Origin: CALODP01 sp942492055 | Lineage (GTDB): Bacteria > Bacteroidota > Ignavibacteria > Ignavibacteriales > Melioribacteraceae | DNA: 64,000 bases | Direction: 5' to 3' | Assembly: GCA_942492055.1 (NCBI GenBank) | Contig: CALODP010000014.1 | Span: forward strand, 62,001-126,000 | Shown: one piece after another, positions 18,661 through 27,788 of the stretch | Position numbering within the stretch: position 1 is the stretch's first letter | Layout: each line of letters begins with the position of its first letter | Notes under the pieces: model-generated | Databases searched by the model: none | Seen by the model: only the letters and a program-made list of their open reading frames with translations | Told to the model about the DNA's origin: nothing | Made by a program: the position numbers and the translations under genes

Positions 18661-19786
18661 TTTCTTTCAGAGCCGGAATAAATTTATCGATCTCTTCTCG
18701 CGTGTTGTAAAAGTGGGGAGAGATTCTTACCAGCCCTTCACGGGAAGCTACATTTATCTTTTTCTTTACGAGAGATTCAACTAATTCTTCTCCCGCTTGA
18801 TGAGGAAAACTTATTATTCCGGCAAGTTCCGAATCGGGGGAATCTGTCAGTACCGGGCGCAAACCGATCTCAATGAGTTTAGCGGAAAGGTACTTGTGAT
18901 TTTCCAATATCCTTTTTTCGATCTTTTCGATACCGAACGAATTGAACATTTCGAGGGAGGCTTTAAGGGCATTGATTCCAAGCTCGTTAACTGTGCCTGT
19001 TTGAAATCGGGAAGCATCCTCTTTCGGGGTAGCATCGTAATCGAGAAGATTCCAGGCGTTATCTACTGAAAGCCAACCGAGATTGGCGATGCTCATTTTC
19101 TCTTGCAATTCTTTCCGAATGAATATGTAGGATAGTCCCTGCATTGCCATAAGCCACTTTTGGGTTCCTCCGGCCAGATAATCGATATTCCATTCTTCCG
19201 TATCGATAGCTAAAGTTCCCGCGGCCTGGATGGCGTCTACCGCAAAAATGATATCATTCCCTTTACACAAATCTCCGATCGATTTAAGGTCGGCTCGAAA
19301 GCCGGAAAGGAACTGAACCGCGCTGATTGAGAGTAGTTTTGTTCGGGGAGTAATAAGTTTCCCGATATCTTCGGGGGTAAACTTTCCGCCGGTGGTTTTT
19401 ATGAAATCGATTTCCACACCGAAACGGCGCAGGTTAAGGAAGGGGTATATGTTTGCGGGGAATTCGATGTCGCATAAGATAACGCGATCCCCCTTTTCCC
19501 AGTTTAATCCGTTCGCTAAGATGTTCATCCCCATCGAAACGTTCTCTACCCACGCAAGTCTGTCGGCGGGGGCATTCAGTATTTTACCGAGAGCCCGCTT
19601 TGTGGATTTGTCGAGTCTTACAAAGTCGGCGTAGGATCCGAGCTCACCCTTGTTTCTGAGACCAAGATATTTGTTGATTGCCGCAAGGACGTTATCGGAG
19701 AGTATTCCTATGGCAGCGTTGTTGAAATATATTCTCTCTTCGGTGATATGTGGGAAGAGACTTCGGATTTCTTCAATCGTTTTCAT
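18653..19786 (-). CDS. Class V aminotransferase, cysteine-desulfurase-like
   Basis: PLP enzyme of 377 residues from the ATG at 19786, which has GGAGTTAG ahead of it; a longer TTG/ATG frame to 19837 lacks such a site. Motifs include YFNNAAIG at the N-terminus, AVDAIQAAG (PLP-ring aspartate), the PLP lysine in GGTQKWLMAMQG, and RFQTGTVNELG. The N-terminal YFNNAA and missing C-terminal SufS-type catalytic cysteine loop suggest a general desulfurase-like or isopenicillin-epimerase-like enzyme rather than IscS/SufS. Substrate is unknown. Confidence 0.85.
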   Translation of the reverse strand: MKTIEEIRSLFPHITEERIYFNNAAIGILSDNVLAAINKYLGLRNKGELGSYADFVRLDKSTKRALGKILNAPADRLAWVENVSMGMNILANGLNWEKGDRVILCDIEFPANIYPFLNLRRFGVEIDFIKTTGGKFTPEDIGKLITPRTKLLSISAVQFLSGFRADLKSIGDLCKGNDIIFAVDAIQAAGTLAIDTEEWNIDYLAGGTQKWLMAMQGLSYIFIRKELQEKMSIANLGWLSVDNAWNLLDYDATPKEDASRFQTGTVNELGINALKASLEMFNSFGIEKIEKRILENHKYLSAKLIEIGLRPVLTDSPDSELAGIISFPHQAGEELVESLVKKKINVASREGLVRISPHFYNTREEIDKFIPALKEII

Positions 19787-19993
19787 TCTAACTCCGCTCG
19801 AATATGTTCGAAAAGATAGTAATATTCGGAGAATCATGGTAGGGATAATTCATTTCGGAAGAACAACTCATCATAGATACATGCCACTTAAGTATTCCTG
19901 TGGTGACTTGAAGAGAAGGGAGTTAAATGTAGATAAATGGTAAATGTGGCTCAATTATAGAGGAATAGGCCTAAATCCATGTGATTTGATTTC

Positions 19994-20224
19994 GTGTCAT
20001 AGCGAAATGGCATCGGCGCATAGACGAATGGAACTTGCGCATAACGAAATGTAATCTGCGCATTGTCGGATGGAACTTGCGCATAGCGAAATGGCGGGGT
20101 GTCAAAGGAGAATGGAAATGTGTCAAAGCAAAGTGGCGTCGTGACATAGAGGAATGTCGGGGTGACAAAACGAAATGTAGTTGTGACATAGCCGAATGTC
20201 GGAGTGACATAGGAGAATGATTTT
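19994..20224. repeat. Eleven head-to-tail 21-bp degenerate repeats
   Basis: Eleven units of exactly 21 bases follow one another with no insertion or deletion, for example GTGACATAGAGGAATGTCGGG, beginning at 19994, 20015, 20036 and so on to 20204. The core (G)CATAGCGAAATGG is shared, while the last four or five bases vary; the first units have GCGCAT and the later ones GTGACA, so two subtypes meet in the array. Because 21 is a multiple of three, both strands stay open for long stretches and give histidine/methionine/arginine-rich translations that I do not consider genes. No unit-spacer alternation, so not CRISPR. Confidence 0.9.
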
Positions 20225-20285
20225 GAGGCGAAGCAGGTTTTTTGGGGATGAGAAAAGTGCGTTTTTGTGTCGGGATTGGGGCTTT

Positions 20286-20334
20286 TGTTAATTCCAGCCG
20301 AAAACTGACCAATATTCCAGACAAAATTGACCAG
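20286..20334. repeat. IS21 terminal repeat region, istB side
   Basis: The end contains two direct copies of a 23-base unit beginning TCCAG (at 20293 and 20316) with the shared core AAAACTGACCA / AAAATTGACCA, the multiple transposase-site arrangement of IS21 elements. Confidence 0.88.
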
Positions 20335-20339
20335 TACAA

Positions 20340-21080
20340 TTATTTATTATGCACCATGTTTCTTAATCTAAAACTTTTTCCGTTAATAAAAAACGGATAA
20401 CTGTGGTGGAGCAATCTGTCTAAAATAGCTGCAGCCACAACATCATCATTGAAAATCTCTCCCCACTGCTCGAAAGCCTTATTTGAAGTAACAATAATAG
20501 ATCCCCTTTCATATCTTTTGGCCACTAACTGGAAAAAGAGTTTAGCTGTTTGCTTGCTTAGGGAAAGATATCCGAGTTCATCGATAATAAGTAAATCAAG
20601 TCTCCCGAGAGATTCGAGCTTTGCGTTTAGAGTATTGGATATCTCTGCCGCAGCCAATTCCTCGGTTAGTTTCTCTGCGGAGTAAAAGAGAACTCTCATT
20701 CTGGCTTCAATGGCCTTAATCCCCAAAGCGATTGCCAGATGTGTTTTTCCTACCCCGGGAGGGCCTAAGAACAATACGTTTTTCCCTTTGGAGATAAACT
20801 CCAGATTAGCCAGTTCTCTTATTAGTTGCTCGTTTATCTTCGGTTGAAAAGAAAAATCGAATTCGTCCAGTTTCTTAATCTGTGAAAAGTTCGCCATTCT
20901 CATTTTTCTGTTGACCGATCTCTCATATTTAGCGATAACTTGTTCTTCCAACAGCCTTGCCAAGTATTCACGGAAGCTCATTTTTGCTTTGGCCGCTTTT
21001 TCCGCTTCGATAATGTAAATCTCCTTAATCCTCTCCAGAGCGAGTGTTTTCATGTGTTCTTCCATTCTGTCGTTTCCCAT
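20340..21080 (-). CDS. istB: IstB-type transposition ATPase
   Basis: AAA+ helper ATPase of 246 residues that works with IstA in transposition. Walker A is GPPGVGKTH and Walker B LLIIDELGYLSL; a DnaC/DnaA-like fold follows, with SNKAFEQWGEIF and DRLLHHSYPF as family motifs. The ATG at 21080 is chosen because AAGGAG lies eight bases upstream; the GTG six bases earlier would be too close. It follows istA with a 21-base gap. Confidence 0.95.
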   Translation of the reverse strand: MGNDRMEEHMKTLALERIKEIYIIEAEKAAKAKMSFREYLARLLEEQVIAKYERSVNRKMRMANFSQIKKLDEFDFSFQPKINEQLIRELANLEFISKGKNVLFLGPPGVGKTHLAIALGIKAIEARMRVLFYSAEKLTEELAAAEISNTLNAKLESLGRLDLLIIDELGYLSLSKQTAKLFFQLVAKRYERGSIIVTSNKAFEQWGEIFNDDVVAAAILDRLLHHSYPFFINGKSFRLRNMVHNK

Positions 21081-21101
21081 TTTCACTTCTCCTTACTTAG
21101 G

Positions 21102-22547
21102 TTAAAAGTTGAATTGATACTCCTTAAGGTCTCTTTTTATATCCTTGTTCGGGTAGTTTTCTTTGAGTCTCATATTTTCTATGATAATTGTTCTCTCACA
21201 GTTCTTTTCCAGATAACCGGATATGAAGGAAAAATGAAAGACGTTATATTCCATCGCCTTTTTCAGTGCCGAAAGAAAATCTTCCGCGCAATAGAATTTC
21301 GAGAGTTCCATAATGTATCGCAATTGGTATCCGCTGTTGTATCTTTTCTGCGCATACAGTTTTTCCAAGAACAAAGATTGATCGGGGAATTTCTCCATAA
21401 ACTCTTTCGACAAGCGTTGAAAATTGCCCTTCGTAGTGTTATTCCCTCTGTAGTGCTCATCCTTAATGGTTACGTTCCCTTTTCCTAAAGAGAGTCTGTG
21501 GGAGGCTACTTTCTTGTTGGCTTGTGAGTAGATCTCGATATAGTACCCTTGTGATATCTTTATCCATACTTGCTTTCCGGCAAAAGCCCATGGCACCGAG
21601 TATCTGTTCCCATTGTAAGAGATCAGACAATCGTAGCTTACTTTTCTTATCTCTTCTTTTATCCCCACATAACGACATGATGGCAGATTCATTAGGGAAG
21701 CCCTCTCCTTGGCAAACACCGTTTCCGGTTTTTGCTTAATTACCGAATGAAGCTCGTTATTGACCCGATTCTGAAACTCTTTCAGTTTTGAGCATAACTC
21801 TTCAAAGCTACTAAAGGTATTTCCGTCGATGAAATGGTCTTCTATATAGGCGAACGGTTTTTCGACTTTCCCTTTGGACCACGGATGACTTGGCATCGAA
21901 CGACTTGGAGCGAACCCGTAATGACCGCAAAAGTGAAGATATCTTGGATTCCACCGCCAGTTATCCTTTGAATGAATTGTTATGAAAACTCTCGCGTTAT
22001 CGGTTTGGACTCTTTGACATACTCCTCCGGAGGCTTGAAGACATCTTTCGAACGCTTCAAATACTGCCCCTTGATTCTCCGACAAGGATACTTCCAATAT
22101 TTTATAGCGACTAAAACCGTAGATATATTGATATATGTAGATTTTTGCCCGTGCCCCTCCGATTAAAACAGTATATGGGCTCCAGTCGAACTGACCTTGT
22201 TCCCCGGGAGCTGTCTCGTATGGTTGAAATGTTTTCTTGGAAGTCTGTTTTATTTTCCCGAGATAATAATAAAAGCTGCTTCTGCTGCCGGTGTAACCTT
22301 TACTCCTTATCTCATAGAGAATCCGGGAGCCCCGATATCTCTTAATGTTAGACATCTCAAAGATCAATTCCGTAAAGGGAGACAAGGAGTCACTTATTGA
22401 CTCTTTCCGGACGTACTCCGGAGGACTCTCTTTTGACAAGGCTTTTTTTACGGTGTTATGACTTAAGCCCAATATCCGACCTATCTCACGTAGACTCATT
22501 CCCGGATTTTTGGATCGTAGATTTTTGATTGTTACCCAGTCTTCCAT
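21102..22547 (-). CDS. istA: IstA-type DDE transposase
   Basis: The 481-residue transposase opens with a helix-turn-helix (SLREIGRILGLSHNTVKKAL). The rve/DDE catalytic core has Asp in QFDWSPY, Asp in VQTDNARV and Glu in KGKVEKPFAYIED. The C-terminal region is the Mu-transposase-like domain. The ATG at 22547 has AAAAAGGTG at suitable spacing; an in-frame GTG three codons earlier overlaps that site. No frameshift or stop interrupts it. Confidence 0.95.
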   Translation of the reverse strand: MEDWVTIKNLRSKNPGMSLREIGRILGLSHNTVKKALSKESPPEYVRKESISDSLSPFTELIFEMSNIKRYRGSRILYEIRSKGYTGSRSSFYYYLGKIKQTSKKTFQPYETAPGEQGQFDWSPYTVLIGGARAKIYIYQYIYGFSRYKILEVSLSENQGAVFEAFERCLQASGGVCQRVQTDNARVFITIHSKDNWRWNPRYLHFCGHYGFAPSRSMPSHPWSKGKVEKPFAYIEDHFIDGNTFSSFEELCSKLKEFQNRVNNELHSVIKQKPETVFAKERASLMNLPSCRYVGIKEEIRKVSYDCLISYNGNRYSVPWAFAGKQVWIKISQGYYIEIYSQANKKVASHRLSLGKGNVTIKDEHYRGNNTTKGNFQRLSKEFMEKFPDQSLFLEKLYAQKRYNSGYQLRYIMELSKFYCAEDFLSALKKAMEYNVFHFSFISGYLEKNCERTIIIENMRLKENYPNKDIKRDLKEYQFNF

Positions 22548-22613
22548 ACTGATCACCTTTTTTCCCTCCTGAGTTTTGTCTACTCAGGATAACTCTATTT
22601 TCTCTTTTTTCCT

Positions 22614-22663
22614 CTGGTCACTTTTCAGTTGGATTTTTGGTCACTTTTCAGTTGGACAAAACA
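22614..22663. repeat. IS21 terminal repeat region, istA side
   Basis: Two direct copies of GGTCACTTTTCAGTTGGA spaced 23 bases apart, inverted relative to the other end and matching it at most positions (TCCA.C.GAAAA.TGACCA core). Confidence 0.9.
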
Positions 22664-23107
22664 GCTTTTGAGTGGTTTAGTATTAGGGATAACTCATTCC
22701 CCCACCGACTTTGTGTGGTGAGAATAGGATTTTTGTGTGGTGTTATTATTAGAGACAACTCACCCTAAATCCCTCTCTTGGAAGAGAGGGACTTTTGGAT
22801 TGACTCTTTTACGTGCATGTTGAGTTTCGACTTTGTCGGGATCGGGGATAGCATCATTAGGCGTTAAAAAGTACTAAATGATCAAGTCTGTAAAAGAATC
22901 AATAGAAATTCTTTTGAGGTCGGGGAACAGAGGGGGGTGAAAGTTATAGATTAGACGAAATTCGATATATCAGATTTTTCGTTTTCCTCTGGATCAGAAA
23001 GACTCTTTTATTTGTAAAATGGATTGGGACGCATGCGGAGTACTCAAAGGTGTGCGCTGAGGGGAAACAGTATTCAATAGATCTGTTTTAATGAAGGAGT
23101 TAATGAG
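22664..23107. other. Non-coding stretch with a palindromic repeat
   Basis: About 440 bases without a convincing gene. At 22770-22791 a perfect 10-base palindrome (TCCCTCTCTT-GG-AAGAGAGGGA) sits in the context CACCCTAAATCCCTC, of the short dispersed-repeat type seen between FCB genes. Two loosely similar blocks precede it (GGATAACTCATTCCCCC and AGACAACTCACCCTAAATC). The last 20 bases hold the ribosome site of the next gene. Confidence 0.5.
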
Positions 23108-23518
23108 ATGGAAGAATTAAAATATAAGGTAATTAAAGATTCCGAGCAGTATGATAAGTATTGTAAGATTCTTGAAGAGTTGGTTGTTTCCGGGGATTCG
23201 AGATATTCTGATGAGATTGAGTTGATTACTTTGTTGATTGAGAAATGGGATAGTGAGCATAATTCCTTTGACGATGATGATCCGATTGAATTGATAAAGG
23301 CTCTGATGAAGAGTAATAATTTGAGAGGATGGGATTTGGTGGAGATTCTGGGGTTATCGAAGGGGACAGTATCGAAGATTTTGAATTATCAAAAGGGGCT
23401 TTCGAAGGAGACAATCAGGAAACTTTCCATTCATTTTAATATGTCTCAAGAGGCTTTTAATCGTCCTTACAAATTGGTGTGTGAGGGTGTGATGAAGCCT
23501 CAAGAGGAGAGTGTTTGA
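23108..23518 (+). CDS. HigA-type antitoxin/XRE regulator without a visible toxin
   Basis: The 136-residue protein has an acidic N-terminal half (about 1-60) and an XRE helix-turn-helix in the C-terminal half (GWDLVEILGLSKGTVSKILNYQKGLSKETIRKLS). This two-part layout is that of HigA antitoxins of the long type, whose N-terminal part covers the HigB toxin. AAGGAG precedes the ATG. No HigB/RelE-like frame exists in the 440 bases upstream or the 35 bases downstream, so it is an orphan or an independent regulator. Base composition matches the chromosome. Confidence 0.7.
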   Translation: MEELKYKVIKDSEQYDKYCKILEELVVSGDSRYSDEIELITLLIEKWDSEHNSFDDDDPIELIKALMKSNNLRGWDLVEILGLSKGTVSKILNYQKGLSKETIRKLSIHFNMSQEAFNRPYKLVCEGVMKPQEESV

Positions 23519-23553
23519 CAGAATTTTATTGCCACATTTAAATAATCTTTTCT

Positions 23554-24162
23554 TTAGTCGCGACGAAACTCTATAATAGCATCTTTTACTTTTCTCCCGA
23601 AATGGTTTGATTTCGGGGTTTTATTGGGAGCACGTTCCGTTCCGTCTCTATTGTAAAGACCAGTAGAATAAAGGGTGCCAAGAATATCCGGACGAGAGGT
23701 TATGTTGCAATTTTTAGAGTCCCAATATGATGATATGATTTTAATGTATCCGGCCGCAAACATAATATTTAGAGAATCTGATTCAAGTTTGTTAATTAAT
23801 TCCTCAACGGAATTACTGACAGTAAGAAGTGACTCGTATTTTTTTTCCGGGTAATATGTGGAGTTGCTATCGTTAAGTTGCACTTCAATCCAGTATGCGG
23901 TCTTTAGTTTGACCTGGCAGAATCCTATTGAACTGTTTAATCCGTTTTGGGCTAGAAGCTTGTCGAAAGCAATATCTTCCCATGTGAAATTTAAGGATCT
24001 TTCCACATAAATAATTGAGGATAGTGTTATACTATCAATATCAAATAGGGAGGAAGCGTGTGATATTAAGTATTGATTTTGTTCAATTTTGAAAAGTGTA
24101 GTATCTGGTTTCTCGGCGAATAAAATTGAAGAGAACAAAAGGATAAATAAAACTCGTTTCAT
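23554..24162 (-). CDS. Exported lysozyme-like protein
   Basis: The 202-residue protein starts at the ATG at 24162 with a signal peptide (MKRVLFILLFSSILFAE). It then shows a pattern like lytic transglycosylases of the SLT type: a glutamate in SSIIYVERS and, some 35 residues on, SSIGFCQVKLKTAYW, which parallels the S.GxxQ motif of that fold. A cell-wall role is therefore possible but not proven. The C-terminus has STGLYNRDGT followed by a basic helix. It is last in a minus-strand cluster of exported proteins, 41 bases after the large T9SS cargo gene. Confidence 0.5.
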   Translation of the reverse strand: MKRVLFILLFSSILFAEKPDTTLFKIEQNQYLISHASSLFDIDSITLSSIIYVERSLNFTWEDIAFDKLLAQNGLNSSIGFCQVKLKTAYWIEVQLNDSNSTYYPEKKYESLLTVSNSVEELINKLESDSLNIMFAAGYIKIISSYWDSKNCNITSRPDILGTLYSTGLYNRDGTERAPNKTPKSNHFGRKVKDAIIEFRRD

Positions 24163-24203
24163 ATATAATGGATGGGGCAAGAGAGAGCTTGCCCCACCAA
24201 CTC

Positions 24204-27200
24204 CTATTTAACTAATAACATCTTTGCTGATTTTTCAAATACTTTTCCATTTCCTTCGAGAGAGACAGCTTTGAATCGATATAAGTAAATACCACTTGAA
24301 ACCAAAGTACCTTGTTCATTTGTACCGTTCCATACAATACTTTGATGTCCGGCTGATTGGTCAGTGAGCTTTAGTGATTTTACAAGTTTACCTGTAACAT
24401 CGTAGATATTCAGTTCAACTCTAGAGTTAAATGGTAAGGCGTAACTGATAGTTGTGCTTGGATTAAAAGGATTAGGATAATTTCCTAATAATTGATAGTT
24501 GTCCGGCAATTCAATTTCTTCCAATTGAGATTCAGTATTTTCTTTCCCAAGTCTTGGAGTATATGAATCGCTAAGTCTATTATCTAGATGTCGCTTAGCA
24601 TATAGGAAACTAGGCGATTTTGAACATGATTGTTCAATACGATTAAATATTTCATTCGCAGATTTCAGATCATCCACGTCATAAAGATAATACATGAATT
24701 TATCCAGCAAGATGGATTCTTCGAGTTTTGTATTCTTATAAACCGAATAAAGATTATCAAGAAATGAAATTCGATTGGCTTTTGAATTTCCCGCTAAGAT
24801 TAATTCGGCGGCTCCCAATAACATGTTTTTATTTTTCGATCGGGATCTTAAATTTACGAAACTCTGCAAAGAGACCATTGATTTGCTTTTTCTCTTAGCC
24901 TGCCATAATAGATCGAGAGCTAAGTGTGATCGAGCAGAATCAGGATAATTAGTTATTACAGTTTCACAGATATCTGCCGCTGCATTATATCTTTTAACTC
25001 TAAGAAGATTTCTGGCATATAATAGTTTCCATTCAATAGGCCATTTTTCATTGTAACCAGGTTTTTCTTTTGAAGTATTATCGAGAGATATTGGTGTATC
25101 AACATTTCCGATATCTGAAGGGAAGCTATTATCAAAAGCCTCTTCCTCCGGATTTTGTGATGATAATTTGCTCATAGGCATAGAATTAAGATAAGGATAT
25201 TGATCGAAAAAGCATCCGTTTCCTACATAGTAAGAGGAAGTCGGGCCTCCGCCCCAATAGTTATTTTCAGCGTAAACAGTGCAGTAATCATTAAGATTTA
25301 TGTCTTTGGTTGTATTACTATATATTGCGTTATTTCCGCCGAAGTTAATACATGATTCTCTTCCTAACCAAGGGTTTGAGTGATTTTCAACAAAAAGACC
25401 GAAACTATTATCGTGGATTTTGTTGCGGCCAACGGAAGCATTCAAATAATCGTCAGGCGCTAAGTATGGAGAAGAATAATTTATTGTATTAATTCCAATA
25501 TAGTTATTGTTTATCTCGGTTTTAGCAATGTAAGCTCCCGAATAGTACATATCAATTCCAACATTGGTATTATATATATGACAATCAGTAATTCTTGCCG
25601 GATTGGAATAATTTGTTCGATACAAATGAATTCCGCTATAGCCATTATCAATGCTGCAATTTGTAATACTGGTAGTCCCTTCGTTTACATAGATACCGGT
25701 TCTGCATCCAAAAATCTGACTATTGATAATGTTAAGATTACCTTTTGTTACACTGATACCATTATAAGCGTTTTTAATCTTTGTGTTAGCGATGTTTGCC
25801 CAACCACCCTGATTTATCTTAATACCATTTTGAGCTGTTGAGTTACTCGTTGTAAAATCGAGAATAGTCGATTTAGATGGATTGATATCACATACTAATT
25901 TTCCATCGACAATTAGACTTGAATTATTCGAAAAAGTAATTCTGGAGCCAGGAGTGACTGTCATGGTTATTCCTGAAGCTACCGTACAATTTTGATTAGC
26001 TGAGTAATTTCCTGAAATGGTACAGTTCGTATTAACAACAGTAGGAAGAGTTGGATTATGTATAAAGCTGAGCTGTTTACGTTTCCATCCGACATTATTT
26101 TCAGTATAGTTTCCGTCAAAAAAAGGTTTGTATTTAATTACCCAAGTATATTCTCTGCCGGGCACAAGTTCACTATCAAAAGCATATGGTGAGTTTGTAA
26201 CTAATTCAGCTGTTTCCATATCCCATAGTTCAATTTCCGTTGTTTGCCCCGGATTAGTTTTTTCATAAGTTAGTATCCATTTGAATGTTCCTCTGGTGAT
26301 AGTTGAATTAAGAATTCCGGCTCCTGGAACATATTTTTTAATCCCTCTATTGTATGACCACTGATCCATAGCAAAGAAGTCTAAACTAACTCTTCGAGAT
26401 CGAGGATAATGAGCAAAAGTAGTATTATATAGCTTAACAGGAGAACTCATATAATGAGAGATTGGGCCTTTATACGAGCAAATGTATTTGCAATCATCGT
26501 TGAAGTGATGAAGCATATCTTTATTCCTATCTGTAACTACTAAAGAATTTATTAATAGATGACCGTAAGATACTAGGCCAATATCCGTAAGATCCGATCC
26601 CCAGGGAAAACTATCACTAATTTGAACATTAGATAGAACAGAGGCTCCAATTTTTCCTTTTACAACACGATTATTATCAATAAAGGCGATATATTTGTCC
26701 TGCGTGTATCTATCCTTAAAAACTATTACTTTCTTCGGATCACTAATCGGAGTATCATTGTAACTGGTATATCTGTTTATCAGATTTCCATTATGGTCAA
26801 ATACCATAACTGATTTATCTTCCCGATCAGTTATTACGAAAAAGTCATCCTCTGTTGTGTTATAAGTATCATTATTAAAATAACTCAGATCTGAGGGAGA
26901 CTTAAAATGATCAGACTCGATATAGGTAGAGGAGGGGGTAGTTGTTATTTTATCTGTACTATTAACATATTGTAGTTTAAATACTTTCTTTTGATCCTTA
27001 TCCAGTACAAAGATTTCCCCGATATCATTAACGTGAATTGCAACAGGTTCGGATAGTTTTACATTATCATCTCCTGAAAATCCATCTATACTATTAGTTA
27101 CCCGATTTGTTTCATTAGCGTAAACTATTCTGTTCCATCCCGGGTCAACATAAAATGCTACCCTTTTATATTGATATTCCGAAACATAGCTACTATAATA

Positions 27201-27788
27201 GACACAAGCGTCAGCCTCGGCTCCAGCAGAGAATAATTGAATATCATATTGGCTTTTGATAATATTGATGTTAATTTCATAATTCTTTGCTCCGGAATAA
27301 AATAGAAAAATCGGATAGGGAACAAATACTTCATTGTTAACTACTATCGAGATCGGTGATTCCGAATTGGTTATATTTGTGGGGGTGGAACTTTTTTGCT
27401 TAGGAGCCACTTTGGGTTTATATAGTTTGCTTCTGTAAATAGTTGTGTTCAATGAAGAGGGATATTTTTCCAATTCTGATAAATTCGCTTGATTAAACAC
27501 AAATTCTTGATTCACCAATACTTCTTTATGGTTTGAAGTTGAAGATGTAATTTCGATGGAAGTTACAGCTTTATTTCCTTCGATAATCGCGTTAACCCTG
27601 TCAATTTTTATAATTTTAGGTTCAAATCCTCTTTTAACATCTTCATTGAATTGTTGTTCTATTTCACATTGTAGTTTATAGAGTTGTGCTTCAATTTGAT
27701 TTTCGTCTGTTATTTCAACTGGAATAGGCTCAACAATCTGACCTAACAGAGCAGTATATGTTAATATTATCACTAATATTTTTTTCAT
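24204..27788 (-). CDS. Large surface protein: propeller, beta-helix and T9SS tail
   Basis: The 1194-residue exported protein starts with a signal peptide (MKKILVIILTYTALLGQ); the ATG at 27788 overlaps the previous stop as ATGA. Residues of about 210-460 read as an NHL-type propeller (EIFVLDKDQKKVFKLQ, DFFVITDREDKSVMVFD). About 586-856 form a right-handed parallel beta-helix with right-handed repeats such as GISVTKGNLNIINSQIFGC, comparable with NosD-type folds. About 900-1050 is a helical, TPR-like region. The last 95 residues are the T9SS sorting domain (LGNYPNPFNPSTTISYALP). It should be secreted across the outer membrane and attached to the surface; ligand or substrate unknown. Confidence 0.82.
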   Translation of the reverse strand: MKKILVIILTYTALLGQIVEPIPVEITDENQIEAQLYKLQCEIEQQFNEDVKRGFEPKIIKIDRVNAIIEGNKAVTSIEITSSTSNHKEVLVNQEFVFNQANLSELEKYPSSLNTTIYRSKLYKPKVAPKQKSSTPTNITNSESPISIVVNNEVFVPYPIFLFYSGAKNYEININIIKSQYDIQLFSAGAEADACVYYSSYVSEYQYKRVAFYVDPGWNRIVYANETNRVTNSIDGFSGDDNVKLSEPVAIHVNDIGEIFVLDKDQKKVFKLQYVNSTDKITTTPSSTYIESDHFKSPSDLSYFNNDTYNTTEDDFFVITDREDKSVMVFDHNGNLINRYTSYNDTPISDPKKVIVFKDRYTQDKYIAFIDNNRVVKGKIGASVLSNVQISDSFPWGSDLTDIGLVSYGHLLINSLVVTDRNKDMLHHFNDDCKYICSYKGPISHYMSSPVKLYNTTFAHYPRSRRVSLDFFAMDQWSYNRGIKKYVPGAGILNSTITRGTFKWILTYEKTNPGQTTEIELWDMETAELVTNSPYAFDSELVPGREYTWVIKYKPFFDGNYTENNVGWKRKQLSFIHNPTLPTVVNTNCTISGNYSANQNCTVASGITMTVTPGSRITFSNNSSLIVDGKLVCDINPSKSTILDFTTSNSTAQNGIKINQGGWANIANTKIKNAYNGISVTKGNLNIINSQIFGCRTGIYVNEGTTSITNCSIDNGYSGIHLYRTNYSNPARITDCHIYNTNVGIDMYYSGAYIAKTEINNNYIGINTINYSSPYLAPDDYLNASVGRNKIHDNSFGLFVENHSNPWLGRESCINFGGNNAIYSNTTKDINLNDYCTVYAENNYWGGGPTSSYYVGNGCFFDQYPYLNSMPMSKLSSQNPEEEAFDNSFPSDIGNVDTPISLDNTSKEKPGYNEKWPIEWKLLYARNLLRVKRYNAAADICETVITNYPDSARSHLALDLLWQAKRKSKSMVSLQSFVNLRSRSKNKNMLLGAAELILAGNSKANRISFLDNLYSVYKNTKLEESILLDKFMYYLYDVDDLKSANEIFNRIEQSCSKSPSFLYAKRHLDNRLSDSYTPRLGKENTESQLEEIELPDNYQLLGNYPNPFNPSTTISYALPFNSRVELNIYDVTGKLVKSLKLTDQSAGHQSIVWNGTNEQGTLVSSGIYLYRFKAVSLEGNGKVFEKSAKMLLVK

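Larger units (their letters stand above)
20286..22663 (-). mobile_element. Complete IS21-family insertion sequence
   Basis: A 2378-base element bounded by matching ends that start TGTT and finish AACA. It is flanked on both sides by GCTTT (20281-20285 and 22664-22668), a 5-base target duplication. It carries istA and istB in the usual order on the minus strand. Intact genes, matching ends and an unaltered duplication suggest a recent, possibly active insertion. Confidence 0.95.

Noticed and set aside
19994..20224. CRISPR array
   Set aside because: The 21-base units are directly adjacent and similar over most of their length; there are no spacers, no leader and no cas genes.
19971..20339. 122-residue His/Met/Arg-rich protein on the minus strand and a 61-residue one on the plus strand
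   Set aside because: Both are open only because the repeat length is a multiple of three. No ribosome site, and the composition is that of translated repeats.
23554..24162. Firm call of a lytic transglycosylase
   Set aside because: Only two short motifs fit, and the order of other family residues is not seen, so it is listed as lysozyme-like with moderate confidence.
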